The position numbers and the translations under genes are program-made. This document shows positions 1-8,211 of a DNA stretch of 64,000 nucleotides, piece by piece (position 1 is the stretch's first letter; each line of letters begins with the position of its first letter). Below the pieces are notes generated by a model, which made no database searches, had not been told where the DNA came from, and saw only the letters and a program-made list of their open reading frames with translations. Source of the DNA: Protaetiibacter sp. (GTDB lineage Bacteria; Actinomycetota; Actinomycetes; Actinomycetales; Microbacteriaceae); NCBI GenBank assembly GCA_030150265.1, contig JASLGG010000051.1, forward strand, positions 62,001 to 126,000. Direction: 5' to 3'.

Positions 1-514
1 GGCACCAGTCCTGGGTCCCGTTGATGGTCGTGTACCAGGGGATGATGCCGAGCCCGTCGGGCTCGAGCACCACGACGGCGTCACGGGAGCCGATGCCGGC
101 GACGGCTCCGTCGATCCACGCCTCATACGCGGCGGTGCTCGTGGCGCCACCCGCCGAGTACTGCGCGCAGTCCCGGAACGGCAGGTTGTAGAGCACGATC
201 ACGGGCACCTCGCCGGCTGCGCTCGAGCCGTCGAGCAGGGCGCCGACCCCCGCCCGCACCTCGGCGGGGGTGCCCTTGGTGAACCAGGTGGCGGACGGGA
301 AGGACGCGAGCAGCTGTGCGTCCGCGCGCGCCGGGCCGGTGAGAGCCGCGGCCGCGGCGGCGGTCGTGCTCGCGGGGTCGACGTAGAAGGTGGTGGTGGA
401 TCCGACGACGTCGTTCGCCGCAGGCGCGGCGAACGCGGGGAGGGTGGTGGTGAGCACAAGGGCTGCTGCGGCGATGGCCGCACCGGCCGCTCGTCTCGTC
501 GTTGAGGCGTGCAT
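1..514 (-). CDS. Secreted GH6 cellulase (partial, 3' end outside window)
   Basis: Glycoside hydrolase family 6 endoglucanase or cellobiohydrolase acting on beta-1,4-glucan outside the cell. The first 34 residues form a Sec signal peptide (basic start, Ala/Leu core, AFA cleavage site before residue 35). After it comes the GH6 hallmark YNLPFRDCAQYSAGG and then VVVLEPDGLG, which corresponds to the conserved EPD segment. About 171 codons are present and the rest lies beyond base 1. The ATG at 514-512 has a strong GGAGGA ribosome site at 518-523, which sits in a short dyad (TCCTCC-A-GGAGGA). A CebR box and a promoter lie directly upstream, so cellobiose induction is expected. Confidence 0.88.
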   Translation of the reverse strand, partial: MHASTTRRAAGAAIAAAALVLTTTLPAFAAPAANDVVGSTTTFYVDPASTTAAAAAALTGPARADAQLLASFPSATWFTKGTPAEVRAGVGALLDGSSAAGEVPVIVLYNLPFRDCAQYSAGGATSTAAYEAWIDGAVAGIGSRDAVVVLEPDGLGIIPWYTTINGTQDWC

Positions 515-555
515 GATTCCTCCAGGAGGAGTGGGATGTGGTGGCGGCCCTCCCG

Positions 556-569
556 TGGGAGCGCTCCCA
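556..569. promoter_or_regulatory. CebR operator upstream of the cellulase
   Basis: TGGGAGCGCTCCCA is a perfect 14-bp palindrome, identical to the operator known for the LacI-family cellobiose/cellotriose sensor CebR of Streptomyces and Thermobifida. It lies between the predicted -10 and the start of the GH6 gene, where bound repressor would block transcription. A second perfect palindrome, GGCTCGAGCC, follows at 571-580. The CebR gene itself is not in the window. Confidence 0.85.
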
Positions 570-585
570 CGGCTCGAGCCGTGGG

Positions 586-617
586 GCTATAGTGCCGTGT
601 CGCGCCGGTGCGGTCAA
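586..617 (-). promoter_or_regulatory. Predicted promoter of the GH6 cellulase
   Basis: On the minus strand TTGACC (617-612) is followed about 18-20 bases later by an ACTATA/TATAGC -10 region (593-586). The expected transcript start is near 578, which places the CebR box at roughly +9 to +22. Confidence 0.55.
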
Positions 618-637
618 GGGCGCGCGGCGCGGTACCC

Positions 638-1501
638 CTAGCCCGCGGCCAGGTGGCCGTCGAGCCAGGCGATCACGTCGGCGCGCACCTCGGCCTGGTT
701 GGTCTCGTTGAGCATCTCGTGGCGCCCGCCCGGGTAGACGGTGACCGTCACGTCCGTCAGGCCGCCCCGCTTCTCGTAGGCGGCGGCGAGCTTGCGGATG
801 CTCGCGGGGCCGCCGAGCGGGTCCTCCTCGCCGATCATGATGAGCATCGGCAGGTCGCGGTTCAGGTGCTTCGGGGTGCCGAGCAGGCGCAGCGCATCCG
901 CCAGGCCGAAGAGCTTGATGACCGTCGCGTCGAAGGTGAGCGGGTCGGCCGCGAACGCCGCCCACACCTCCGGGTCCCGCGAGAGCCACTCGTGCCCGGT
1001 GGTGCCGAGGTGCTTGTGCCTCGCGTTGAGGTCGCCGCCGTTCATGTCGAGCAGGGTGCGGTAGGCGGTGGCCGAGAGGATGACGGCGTCGTAGCGCGCG
1101 GCATCCGTCCCGATCATCTTCTGGGCGAACAGCGAACCGAGGCTGTGGCCGAAGAGCGCGAGGGGCAGCCCCGGGTTGTCGTCGCGGATGATGCCGGTCA
1201 GCTGCTCGACGGCCGCGATCGCGCCGCGCACCCCGCGCGGCCCCAGCCTGCCGAGCCGGGAGCGGTCGCCGCCCCACTGGCCGAGCCCCGTGGCGCCGTG
1301 GCCGCGGTGGTCGTCGGCGTAGACGGTGTAGCCGGATGCGGCGAGCGCCTGCGCGAAGCGCTCGTAGCGGGTCGCGTACTCCCCCACGCCGTGCAGCAGC
1401 TGCACGACGCCGCGCGGCGCATCCGCCTTCCACACGTAGTAGTGGATCGTGACGCCGCCTGCGTCGACGAAGGTGTGCTCGGTGCGGGTCGCATCGCTCA
1501 T
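638..1501 (-). CDS. Alpha/beta hydrolase, monoacylglycerol lipase-like (S33 type)
   Basis: Cytoplasmic serine hydrolase of 287 residues with no signal peptide. The nucleophile elbow GHSLGS puts the catalytic serine at residue 120. The acid is probably Asp227 (GEEDPLGG) and the histidine His261 (GGRHEML). The oxyanion region LLHGVGE near residue 36 and the HRGHG motif near 65-69 are typical of monoacylglycerol lipase and lysophospholipase relatives. A GAGGAGG ribosome site precedes the ATG. It is divergent from the MFS gene across a 62-bp gap. The substrate cannot be read from sequence. Confidence 0.85.
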   Translation of the reverse strand: MSDATRTEHTFVDAGGVTIHYYVWKADAPRGVVQLLHGVGEYATRYERFAQALAASGYTVYADDHRGHGATGLGQWGGDRSRLGRLGPRGVRGAIAAVEQLTGIIRDDNPGLPLALFGHSLGSLFAQKMIGTDAARYDAVILSATAYRTLLDMNGGDLNARHKHLGTTGHEWLSRDPEVWAAFAADPLTFDATVIKLFGLADALRLLGTPKHLNRDLPMLIMIGEEDPLGGPASIRKLAAAYEKRGGLTDVTVTVYPGGRHEMLNETNQAEVRADVIAWLDGHLAAG

Positions 1502-1563
1502 TCGGGGCCTCCTCGCCGCCTTCGAGCGTAGCGGCGCCCAGCCTCCGTGCGGAGGAGAGGGGC

Positions 1564-2895
1564 ATGATGGATGGGATGAGTCAGATGTTCCGCTCCTTCG
1601 CGACGCGGAACTACCGCATCTGGTTCGCGGGCGCGCTCGTCTCCAACGTCGGCACCTGGATGCAGCGGGTCGCCCAGGACTGGCTCGTGCTCGCCGAGCT
1701 CACGGACGACGACGCGGTCGCGGTGGGCGTCGTGATGGCCCTGCAGTTCGGCCCCCAGCTCGTGCTGCTGCCGGTCACCGGATGGGTCGCCGACCGCTTC
1801 GATCGACGGCACGTGCTCGCGGTGACGCAGGGCACGATGCTGCTGCTGGGACTCGGCCTCGGCCTCGTGACGCTCACGGGCGTCGTGCAGCTCTGGATGG
1901 TGTTCGGCTTCGCGCTCGGCCTCGGCGTCGCCGCCGCGTTCGACGCGCCCGCCCGCCAGGCCTTCGTGGGCGAGCTCGTCGACGACGCCTCGCTCGCCAA
2001 CGCGGTGGCCCTCAACGCCGCCTCGTTCAACGGCGCCCGGCTCATCGGCCCCGCCGTGGCCGGGATGCTCGTGGCGGTCGTCGGATCGGGGTGGGTGTTC
2101 CTGATCAACGCGGCGTCGTTCCTCGCCGTGCTCGTCTCGCTCGCGGCGCTGCGGCCGAAGGACTTCACACCCTTCACCCGCAAGGCCCGCGGGCGCGGCC
2201 AGATGCGCGCGGGCTTCCGCTACGTGCGGCGGCGCCCCGACATCCTGCTGGTGTTCGCGATGGTGTTCCTCACGGGAACCCTGGGCTACAACTTCCCGAT
2301 CTACACGGCCACCATGGCGCGCGTCGAGTTCGGCGAGGGGCCCGAGGAGTTCGGATGGCTGTCGTCGGCGCTCGCCGTCGGCTCGGTCGCGGGGGCGCTG
2401 CTCGCCGCGCGCCGGGAGCGCCCCAGGCTGCGCACGGTGACGCTCGCGAGCCTCGGCTTCGGCCTCTCGCTCGGCGCCGCGGCGCTGGCGCCCGAGCCGA
2501 TCAGCTTCGGCGCGGTGCTCGCGGTGGTCGGCTTCGCGGGCATCACGATGATGAACACCGCGAACGCCTACGTGCAGACCACGACGGCACCCTCGATGCG
2601 CGGGCGGGTGCTCGCGCTCTACCTCGCGATCTTCATGGGCGGCACGCCGCTCGGCGCGCCGCTCATCGGCGCGATCGCGGATGCCGCGGGGCCGCGCTGG
2701 GCGATCGTCGTCGGCGCCGCATCCGGGCTCGCGGCCGCCGGGCTCGCCGGGGTGTTCTACCTGCGCACGCGCGGCGTGCGGGTCAGCTGGGAGCGCAGCC
2801 GGCGCTGGCCGCTGCGGATCTCGTCGGCGACGCCGGCCGACCGCGACACCGCCACGCAGGAGATCGCGATCGTCGAGGCCGGCACGCAGCGCTGA
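1564..2895 (+). CDS. MFS transporter, EntS/MFS_3-like exporter
   Basis: Major facilitator of 443 residues with about twelve hydrophobic segments. The N-terminal pattern RNYRIWFAGALVSNVGTWMQ and the loop WVADRFDRRHVL (motif A region) place it with the MFS_3 group that includes EntS and many drug or siderophore exporters. ATG codons occur at 1564, 1567 and 1576; GGAGG at 1551-1555 favours one of the first two. The C-terminal 40 residues are cytoplasmic and basic, then polar. The substrate is unknown; no siderophore synthesis genes are nearby. Confidence 0.85.
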   Translation: MMDGMSQMFRSFATRNYRIWFAGALVSNVGTWMQRVAQDWLVLAELTDDDAVAVGVVMALQFGPQLVLLPVTGWVADRFDRRHVLAVTQGTMLLLGLGLGLVTLTGVVQLWMVFGFALGLGVAAAFDAPARQAFVGELVDDASLANAVALNAASFNGARLIGPAVAGMLVAVVGSGWVFLINAASFLAVLVSLAALRPKDFTPFTRKARGRGQMRAGFRYVRRRPDILLVFAMVFLTGTLGYNFPIYTATMARVEFGEGPEEFGWLSSALAVGSVAGALLAARRERPRLRTVTLASLGFGLSLGAAALAPEPISFGAVLAVVGFAGITMMNTANAYVQTTTAPSMRGRVLALYLAIFMGGTPLGAPLIGAIADAAGPRWAIVVGAASGLAAAGLAGVFYLRTRGVRVSWERSRRWPLRISSATPADRDTATQEIAIVEAGTQR

Positions 2896-2933
2896 CCTGC
2901 CCCGCCGCAGGGAAGGCGATGCAGAATGGCAGC

Positions 2934-4028
2934 ATGCCGGTCGTCGCCAAGGACACCCCGCTCGTCGCCCGCATCGGCGCCTCCGCCACCACCACGGAGT
3001 CCCGCGCGCTGGTCGTGGCCGTGGCGGCCTTCGTGCTCGCCTTCCTCGTGGCGCTCGTGGGGGTGCGCGGTCCCCTGCAGCTGTCGGGCGCCTGGTCGCT
3101 CGGCGCGTGGGCATCGGCCGTCGCGGCGGTCGCGGCGGCGGCGGCCTTCGTCGCCGGATACCTGCTGCCCGCACCGGGTGCGACCCGGCGCGACCGGCCC
3201 GAGCGGTCGACCTGGCGGCTCGTGCTCGACATCGTGGCCCTCGCGCTCGCCCACGGCTTCACGACGCTGCTGCTGCTCGAGGGCCTGTCGATCGTCGTGG
3301 CGCAGGCCTTCCTGGGTGCCGAGGTGTACTCCTTCAGCTCGATGACGCTCATCGCCGCCGCGGCGGCCCTCGCGGCCTACGTGTCGTTCCTCTCGGCATC
3401 CGGCATGACCACCACCCGCGTGGCGACGGTGCTCGCGGTCTACCTCGTGGTGGGCGTCTTCGCGGCGATGCTGTCGACCTCCGACGCCGACTGGTGGGAG
3501 AAGAACATCTCGGCCCTCGGCATCGGCGACGACTTCTCGAGCTGGGTCTTCAACATCACCCTGATCGTCGCGGGCGCCATCATCACCGCGATCGCGAGCT
3601 ACCTCGTGGTGGAGCTCGCGGCGAGCGGGATGGCGCGGGCGCGTGGCGAGCGCGACGACGGCCGCGAGCGCCTCCGCATCGAGGTGCTGCGCGGGGCGCT
3701 CCTCGCCCTCGGCACCTTCCTCGCCCTCGTCGGGGTGTTCCCCGTGAACTGGGTGGAATGGGTGCACAACACCTTCGCGACGGGCCTCGTGGTGATCTTC
3801 GCGGCGATGGTGTTCGGCGTGCGCCACGTCGTGCCGCGGATGCCCGTGGTGTTCGTCGCCGTCGGCTTCGTCTTCCTCGGCGTCGTGCTGTTCGCGACCG
3901 TGCTGTTCGCGACCGGCGCCTACAACCTGACCGCGGTCGAGATCATCGGCTTCGCCCTCATCTTCACCTGGCTCATCGTGCTCATCCGCAACATCTCGGC
4001 GGGCGCGCACGACACCGGGCGCCCCTGA
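2934..4028 (+). CDS. Polytopic membrane protein of unknown function (DUF998-like)
   Basis: About 364 residues with eight or so hydrophobic helices. The layout resembles the DUF998/Frag1-like family of small-molecule or lipid-sensing membrane proteins, but I do not recognise it with certainty. A short extracytoplasmic loop with DADWWEKNIS sits between helices four and five. I chose ATG 2934 because CAGAAT lies exactly six bases upstream, the leaderless layout seen across this window; an ATG at 2919 is the alternative. It begins 38 bases after the MFS gene and may be partly co-transcribed with it. Confidence 0.7.
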   Translation: MPVVAKDTPLVARIGASATTTESRALVVAVAAFVLAFLVALVGVRGPLQLSGAWSLGAWASAVAAVAAAAAFVAGYLLPAPGATRRDRPERSTWRLVLDIVALALAHGFTTLLLLEGLSIVVAQAFLGAEVYSFSSMTLIAAAAALAAYVSFLSASGMTTTRVATVLAVYLVVGVFAAMLSTSDADWWEKNISALGIGDDFSSWVFNITLIVAGAIITAIASYLVVELAASGMARARGERDDGRERLRIEVLRGALLALGTFLALVGVFPVNWVEWVHNTFATGLVVIFAAMVFGVRHVVPRMPVVFVAVGFVFLGVVLFATVLFATGAYNLTAVEIIGFALIFTWLIVLIRNISAGAHDTGRP

Positions 4029-4133
4029 GCGTCAGGCGGCGTCGGCCGCGAAGGCGGCCCGCAACGAGAACCGGCCCGCGGAGGGGGGAATCTCAGCGGG
4101 CCGTCTCAAGGGTGCGTGGCACCCGAGGGGGTC

Positions 4134-4169
4134 TCCCGCGGCGGCGACCACCACAGCGCCGCCGCGGGA
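4134..4169 (+). terminator. Strong GC hairpin after the membrane-protein gene
   Basis: A perfect 13-bp inverted repeat, TCCCGCGGCGGCG and its complement, encloses a 10-base loop. It lies 105 bases after the preceding stop and about 70 bases before the iron box of the next gene. No U-tract follows. A weaker 8-bp hairpin (4072-4079 with 4096-4103) precedes it. It most likely ends the upstream transcript. Confidence 0.5.
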
Positions 4170-4237
4170 TGCTCCCATGCTAAGCAGAGAGGCTGGATGC
4201 GAGCCGCGCGCATGCTGGGAACTCCGCATCCCGCCTC

Positions 4238-4256
4238 ACAGGTAAGGCTCACCTAA
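4238..4256. promoter_or_regulatory. DtxR/IdeR-type iron box before the heme-binding lipoprotein
   Basis: The 19-mer matches the corynebacterial/mycobacterial iron-box consensus at 15 of 19 positions, with half-sites AGGTAAGG and CACCTAA. It covers the expected -35 region of a leaderless promoter whose -10 (TAGGAT, 4265-4270) ends six bases before the GTG at 4277. Iron-bound DtxR would therefore block polymerase binding. Confidence 0.8.
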
Positions 4257-4276
4257 GTTCCTTCTAGGATGGAGGG

Positions 4277-5374
4277 GTGACCCGAGCCCTTCGCGCCGCC
4301 ACCGCGGCGGCCCTCTCCTGCGCTCTGCTCGCCGGATGCGCGATGCAGGCCCCCACGGGGTCCGCCACGACCGCCCATCCGGTCGACACGCGCCCGCTCT
4401 CGCAGCTCGAGCTCTACCCCGACCCCCGCGCGGTCGAGGGGCCGAGTACCGCGGTCATCGCGACCGACGCCGTCGAGCCGGTCGTCGATGCGCCCGCACA
4501 GACCCTGCCCGCGAAGGTCGTCTCGCACGACCCCGGGGGCGACCGCGACGTCGTGGTCCGCGACACCTCCCGGGTGCTGGCCCTCGACCTGGCCGGATCG
4601 CTCGCCGCGACCGTGTGGGGCCTCGGCCTCGGCAGCACCCTCGTGGGACGCGACATGTCGACCACCTTCCCCGGCACGGAGAAGCTGCCGGTGGTCACCG
4701 CCGGCGCCCATGCGATCAACGCCGAGAGCGTCCTCGCGCTGCGCCCGACGCTCGTCGTCGCCGACGGCACCATCGGCCCGCGCGACGTGCTCGAGCAGCT
4801 GCGCGACTCCGGCGTCACCGTCGTCTTCGTCGCCAACGAGGCGAGCTTCGACGGCGCGGCGCAGCTCGCCCGCGACGTCGGCGCCGTGCTCGGGGTGCCG
4901 GAGGCCGGCGAGACGCTCGCGTCGAGCATCGCCGCCCAGGTGGACGACACCCTCGCGCAGATCGCGGCGATCGCACCCGCGGCATCCGGTGACAAGCTGC
5001 GCGTGATCTTCCTCTACCTGCGTGGCGGCTCGGGCATCTCCTACCTGTTCGGCAAGGAGTCGGGTGCCGACCGGCTCATCGCCGCCCTCGGCGCTCGCGA
5101 CGTCGCGGGCGAGCTCGGCTGGGAGGGCATGCGACCCGTCACCGACGAGGCGCTCATCGACGCCGATCCGGATGTCGTGCTCGTCATGACCGACGGGCTC
5201 GCCTCCGCCGGGGGCGTCGACGGCCTGCTCTCCTCCAAGCCCGCGCTCGCCCTCACGACCGCCGGACAGCACCGCCGGATCGTCGACATGGCCGACGGCC
5301 AGATCCTGAGCTTCGGACCCCGCTCGGCACTCGTGCTGGACGCCCTCGCGCGCGCCCTCTACGCGAAGCCCTGA
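4277..5374 (+). CDS. Heme ABC transporter substrate-binding lipoprotein (HmuT-like)
   Basis: Solute-binding protein of 365 residues. The lipobox ALLAGC ends a signal peptide of about 21 residues, so it should be anchored outside the membrane. The body is a class III (BtuF-type) periplasmic-binding fold with the HmuT-like run RVLALDLAGSLAATVWGLG, and a C-terminal half starting near residue 220. Heme import followed by release of iron by heme oxygenase (54618) would fit. The start is GTG with TAGGAT six bases upstream (leaderless). No permease or ATPase gene is adjacent, so the importer partners must be elsewhere. Confidence 0.8.
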   Translation: MTRALRAATAAALSCALLAGCAMQAPTGSATTAHPVDTRPLSQLELYPDPRAVEGPSTAVIATDAVEPVVDAPAQTLPAKVVSHDPGGDRDVVVRDTSRVLALDLAGSLAATVWGLGLGSTLVGRDMSTTFPGTEKLPVVTAGAHAINAESVLALRPTLVVADGTIGPRDVLEQLRDSGVTVVFVANEASFDGAAQLARDVGAVLGVPEAGETLASSIAAQVDDTLAQIAAIAPAASGDKLRVIFLYLRGGSGISYLFGKESGADRLIAALGARDVAGELGWEGMRPVTDEALIDADPDVVLVMTDGLASAGGVDGLLSSKPALALTTAGQHRRIVDMADGQILSFGPRSALVLDALARALYAKP

Positions 5375-5448
5375 CCCCGCACCGACGGGTCGTCCTCCCC
5401 GCCCCGCGGCCACCGGTTAGGCTCTCGCTCAGAGCGGGGGATGATCGC

Positions 5449-6507
5449 ATGACCACAGAGTCTCGCCGGGTGCTCGTCGTGGATGACGACCCCGACGTCG
5501 CGCTGTTCGTGAAGACGATGCTCGAGCGCCGAGGTGGATGCGTCGTGCAGCTGGCCGCCGACGGGATCGCCGCAATCGCCGCAATCGCCGCCTTCCGGCC
5601 CGACGTCGTGGTGACCGACATCCAGATGCCGGGGCTCTCCGGACTCGAGCTGCTCGCCGCGATCCGCGAGGACGCCGCCTGGATGCCGGTGGTCGTCATG
5701 ACGGCGCACGTGTCCGTGGACTACGCCGTCTCGGCCCTGCGCGCGCAGGCCGACGAGTTCCTCACCAAGCCGCTCGACAGCACGCGCCTGGTGGAGGTCG
5801 TCACCCGCCTCGCCGACGAGGGCCGTGCCCGCCGCGAGGCCGTGACGCCGAAGGAGTTCGTGCTCGCCGTGGGAGCGCATCCCGATGACGTCGAGATCGG
5901 AGTGGGGGGCGTGCTCGCCGCCCACCGCGAGGCCGGCGATGAGATCACGATCCTCACGCTCTCACGCGGGGCGCGCGGCGGCGACGCCGACGACCGCCAG
6001 CACGAGTCGCTCGCGGCCGCCGAGCTGCTCGGCGCCCGGCTGTTCCTCAAGGACCTCGTCGACACCGAGATCCCGGGCGGCGGCCCGACCGTGCGGCTCA
6101 TCGAGGAGGTCGTGCGGGAGGTCGTGCCCACGATCGTCTACACGCACAGCCAGCACGACCGGCACCAGGACCACCGCGCCGTGCACGAGGCCACCATCGT
6201 CGCGACGCGCACCATCGACACGGTGGCCTGCTACCAGAGCCCCTCGGCGACGGTCGACTTCCGTCCGACGCGCTTCGTGTCGATCGACGGCTTCGTCGAG
6301 CGCAAGCTCGCCCTGCTGGCCTGCTTCCGCTCGCAGGCCGAGAACCGCTCCTACCTCGTGCCGGACTTCGTGGTGGCGACCGCGCGCTACTGGTCGCGCT
6401 TCGGCGGCGGCGAGAACGTCGAGCCGCTCGAGGTCGTGCGCGAGACCTCCGACCTCTCGGTTCCGGCGCGGACGCGGCAGGGCGAGCGCAGCAGGGAGGC
6501 ACGATGA
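5449..6507 (+). CDS. Receiver domain fused to PIG-L deacetylase
   Basis: A 352-residue fusion. Residues 7-122 are a complete response-regulator receiver: acidic Asp12/Asp13, phospho-acceptor Asp57 in VVTDIQMPG, Thr85 and Lys107 are all present. Residues 137-335 are a PIG-L/LmbE zinc deacetylase with AHPDD (His144, Asp147) and the third ligand in DHRAVH (about His246). Known PIG-L enzymes remove acetyl from GlcNAc linked to lipid, inositol or nucleotide. There is no signal peptide, so it acts in the cytosol. It is the first gene of a seven-gene run. TAGGCT at 5418-5423 is a likely -10, and a G-rich stretch precedes the ATG. A 9-bp direct repeat encodes AAIAAIAA inside the receiver. Confidence 0.88.
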   Translation: MTTESRRVLVVDDDPDVALFVKTMLERRGGCVVQLAADGIAAIAAIAAFRPDVVVTDIQMPGLSGLELLAAIREDAAWMPVVVMTAHVSVDYAVSALRAQADEFLTKPLDSTRLVEVVTRLADEGRARREAVTPKEFVLAVGAHPDDVEIGVGGVLAAHREAGDEITILTLSRGARGGDADDRQHESLAAAELLGARLFLKDLVDTEIPGGGPTVRLIEEVVREVVPTIVYTHSQHDRHQDHRAVHEATIVATRTIDTVACYQSPSATVDFRPTRFVSIDGFVERKLALLACFRSQAENRSYLVPDFVVATARYWSRFGGGENVEPLEVVRETSDLSVPARTRQGERSREAR

Positions 6508-7490
6508 CTCGGGTGCTCATCACGGGCGTCGGCGGGGCGGCCGGCGTCGCCGTCGTCCGCTCGTTGCTCGCGCGCCACGACCTCACCGTCTTCGCAGCCG
6601 ACATGGACGGCTGGGCGGCGGGCCTCTACCTCGTGCCGCCCGAGCAGCGCCGGCTCGTCGAGCCGGGCCGCGACCCCGGCTTCGTGCCCGGGCTGGCCGC
6701 GCTCGTCGAGCGCGACCGGATCGACGTGGTGATCTCCACGGTCGACGTCGAGCTGACCGCGCTCGCCGAGCGTCGCCACGAGCTCGCCCCCGCCGTGCTC
6801 GCCGCGCCGAGCGCGGCGACCCTCGCCGTGGCGCTCGACAAGCTCGCCCTCGCGGAGCGCTGCGCCCCCACCGCGCAGGTGCCGCGCACCGTGCTCGCCG
6901 GACCCGCGGCGCTCGAGGTCGAGTGGGAGTTCCCGGTGTTCGCGAAGCCGCGCAGCGGTGCGGGCAGCCGCGGCATCCGGATGGTGCCCGACCGCGCCGC
7001 GCTCGCCGCGCTCCCCGCCGATGAGGGGCTCATCGTGCAGGATCTGCTGCCCGGCGAGGAGTACTCGGTCGACGTCATCGCGGACGCCGAGGGGAAGGTC
7101 GTGGCGGCGGTGCCGCGCACCCGCACCCGCGTCGACTCCGGGGTGTCGATCGCCGGGCGCACCGTGCGCGACCCGGAGCTCGAGGAGACGGCCGCCGCCG
7201 TGGCCCGGGCCATCGGGCTCGTCGGCGTCGCGAACGTGCAGCTGCGGCGCGACCGCGCCGGACGCGCCGCCCTGCTCGAGGTCAACCCTCGGTTCCCGGG
7301 GGCGCTGCCGCTCACGATCGCCGCGGGCGTCGACATCCCCTCGCTCGTCGTCGACCTGTTCACGGGCCGCCCGCTGCCCGAGCGGCTCGGGTTCCGCGAG
7401 GTCGCCTCCGTGCGCTTCCTCGAGGACATCGTGCTCGACCCCGCCGAGGTGCTCGAGTCGGCGCATGCCGCCCACCAGGACGGCGACTGA
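6504..7490 (+). CDS. ATP-grasp ligase (carbamoyl-phosphate-synthase-like)
   Basis: A 328-residue ATP-grasp protein. Residues 1-100 form a Rossmann-like pre-ATP-grasp domain (VLITGVGGAAG). Residues 105-290 carry the ATP-grasp fold: Lys148 in FAKPRSGAGSRG binds phosphate, and LLEVNPRFPG (Glu259, Asn261) supplies the metal ligands. Relatives couple a carboxylate to an amine through an acyl phosphate (PylC, CarB, peptide and amino-acid ligases). It overlaps the previous gene by ATGA. In this context it could attach an amino acid or other acid to a free amine produced by the PIG-L enzyme; that is inference. Confidence 0.85.
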   Translation: MTRVLITGVGGAAGVAVVRSLLARHDLTVFAADMDGWAAGLYLVPPEQRRLVEPGRDPGFVPGLAALVERDRIDVVISTVDVELTALAERRHELAPAVLAAPSAATLAVALDKLALAERCAPTAQVPRTVLAGPAALEVEWEFPVFAKPRSGAGSRGIRMVPDRAALAALPADEGLIVQDLLPGEEYSVDVIADAEGKVVAAVPRTRTRVDSGVSIAGRTVRDPELEETAAAVARAIGLVGVANVQLRRDRAGRAALLEVNPRFPGALPLTIAAGVDIPSLVVDLFTGRPLPERLGFREVASVRFLEDIVLDPAEVLESAHAAHQDGD

Positions 7491-7491
7491 C

Positions 7492-8211
7492 GTGCACACG
7501 GAACTGCGCGGCGACCACCACGTGCACTCGACCTTCTCGGACGACGCCGTCTCGACCCTCGCCGAGAACGTCGCCGCGGCCCATTCCGCAGGCCTGTCGG
7601 AGCTGCGTCTCGTCGACCACGTGCGCGCGAGCACGAGCTGGGTGCCGGAGTTCGTGTCGGCGGTCGCCGCCCTCGAGGTGCCCGAGGGGCTCACGGTGCA
7701 CACCGGGGTCGAGACGAAGCTGCTCGACGCGACGGGCGCGCTCGACCTGCCGTCCGGGCTCGACGGCGTCGACCGCATCCTCATCGCCGACCACCAGTTC
7801 CCCGGGCCCGACGGCCCCTGGACGCCCACCGCGACCGTCGAGCGGCTGCGCGCGGGGCTCGCGGTCGACGACGCGCTCGACCTCCTCCTGGAGGGGCTGC
7901 TCGGCGCGATGCGCCGGCATCCGGGCAATCAGCTCGCGCACTGCTTCTCGATCCTGCCGAAGGTGGGGCTCGAGGAGGAGCTGCTCGGCGCGGAGCGCAT
8001 CGCGGCCTGGGCGCAGACCGCTGCGGCGAGCGACACGCTCGTCGAGGTCAACGAGAAATGGGGATGCCCGGGGCCGGCAGCGCTCGCCGCGGCGCGTGCC
8101 GCCGGGGTGCGGCTCGTCGCCTCCACCGACAGCCATCGGGCATCCGACGTCGGCCGCTACGAGCGGGTCGCCGCACTGCTCGACGAGGCCGAGCGGAGGG
8201 GGGCCGCCTGA
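7492..8211 (+). CDS. PHP-domain metal-dependent phosphoesterase
   Basis: About 239 residues with a full PHP metal site: HxH at residues 10-12 (DHHVHSTFSDD), the His of VDHVR, Glu74 in HTGVETK, His101 in ADHQF, His143 in LAHCFS and the DSH motif near residue 217. Family members hydrolyse phosphate monoesters such as histidinol phosphate. The his genes are absent, so its place in this operon suggests removal of phosphate from a sugar or amino-sugar intermediate. The GTG at 7492 follows the upstream TGA by one base. Confidence 0.85.
   Translation: MHTELRGDHHVHSTFSDDAVSTLAENVAAAHSAGLSELRLVDHVRASTSWVPEFVSAVAALEVPEGLTVHTGVETKLLDATGALDLPSGLDGVDRILIADHQFPGPDGPWTPTATVERLRAGLAVDDALDLLLEGLLGAMRRHPGNQLAHCFSILPKVGLEEELLGAERIAAWAQTAAASDTLVEVNEKWGCPGPAALAAARAAGVRLVASTDSHRASDVGRYERVAALLDEAERRGAA

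Noticed and set aside
4032..4229. A 65-codon minus-strand frame between the membrane protein and the heme lipoprotein
   Set aside because: It spans two hairpins, has no ribosome site and no recognisable composition; better explained as spacer with terminator.
5449..6507. Assignment of the PIG-L domain to mycothiol synthesis (MshB)
   Set aside because: Fusion to a receiver and linkage to GT2, PHP and ATP-grasp do not fit the mycothiol pathway genes, none of which are near.
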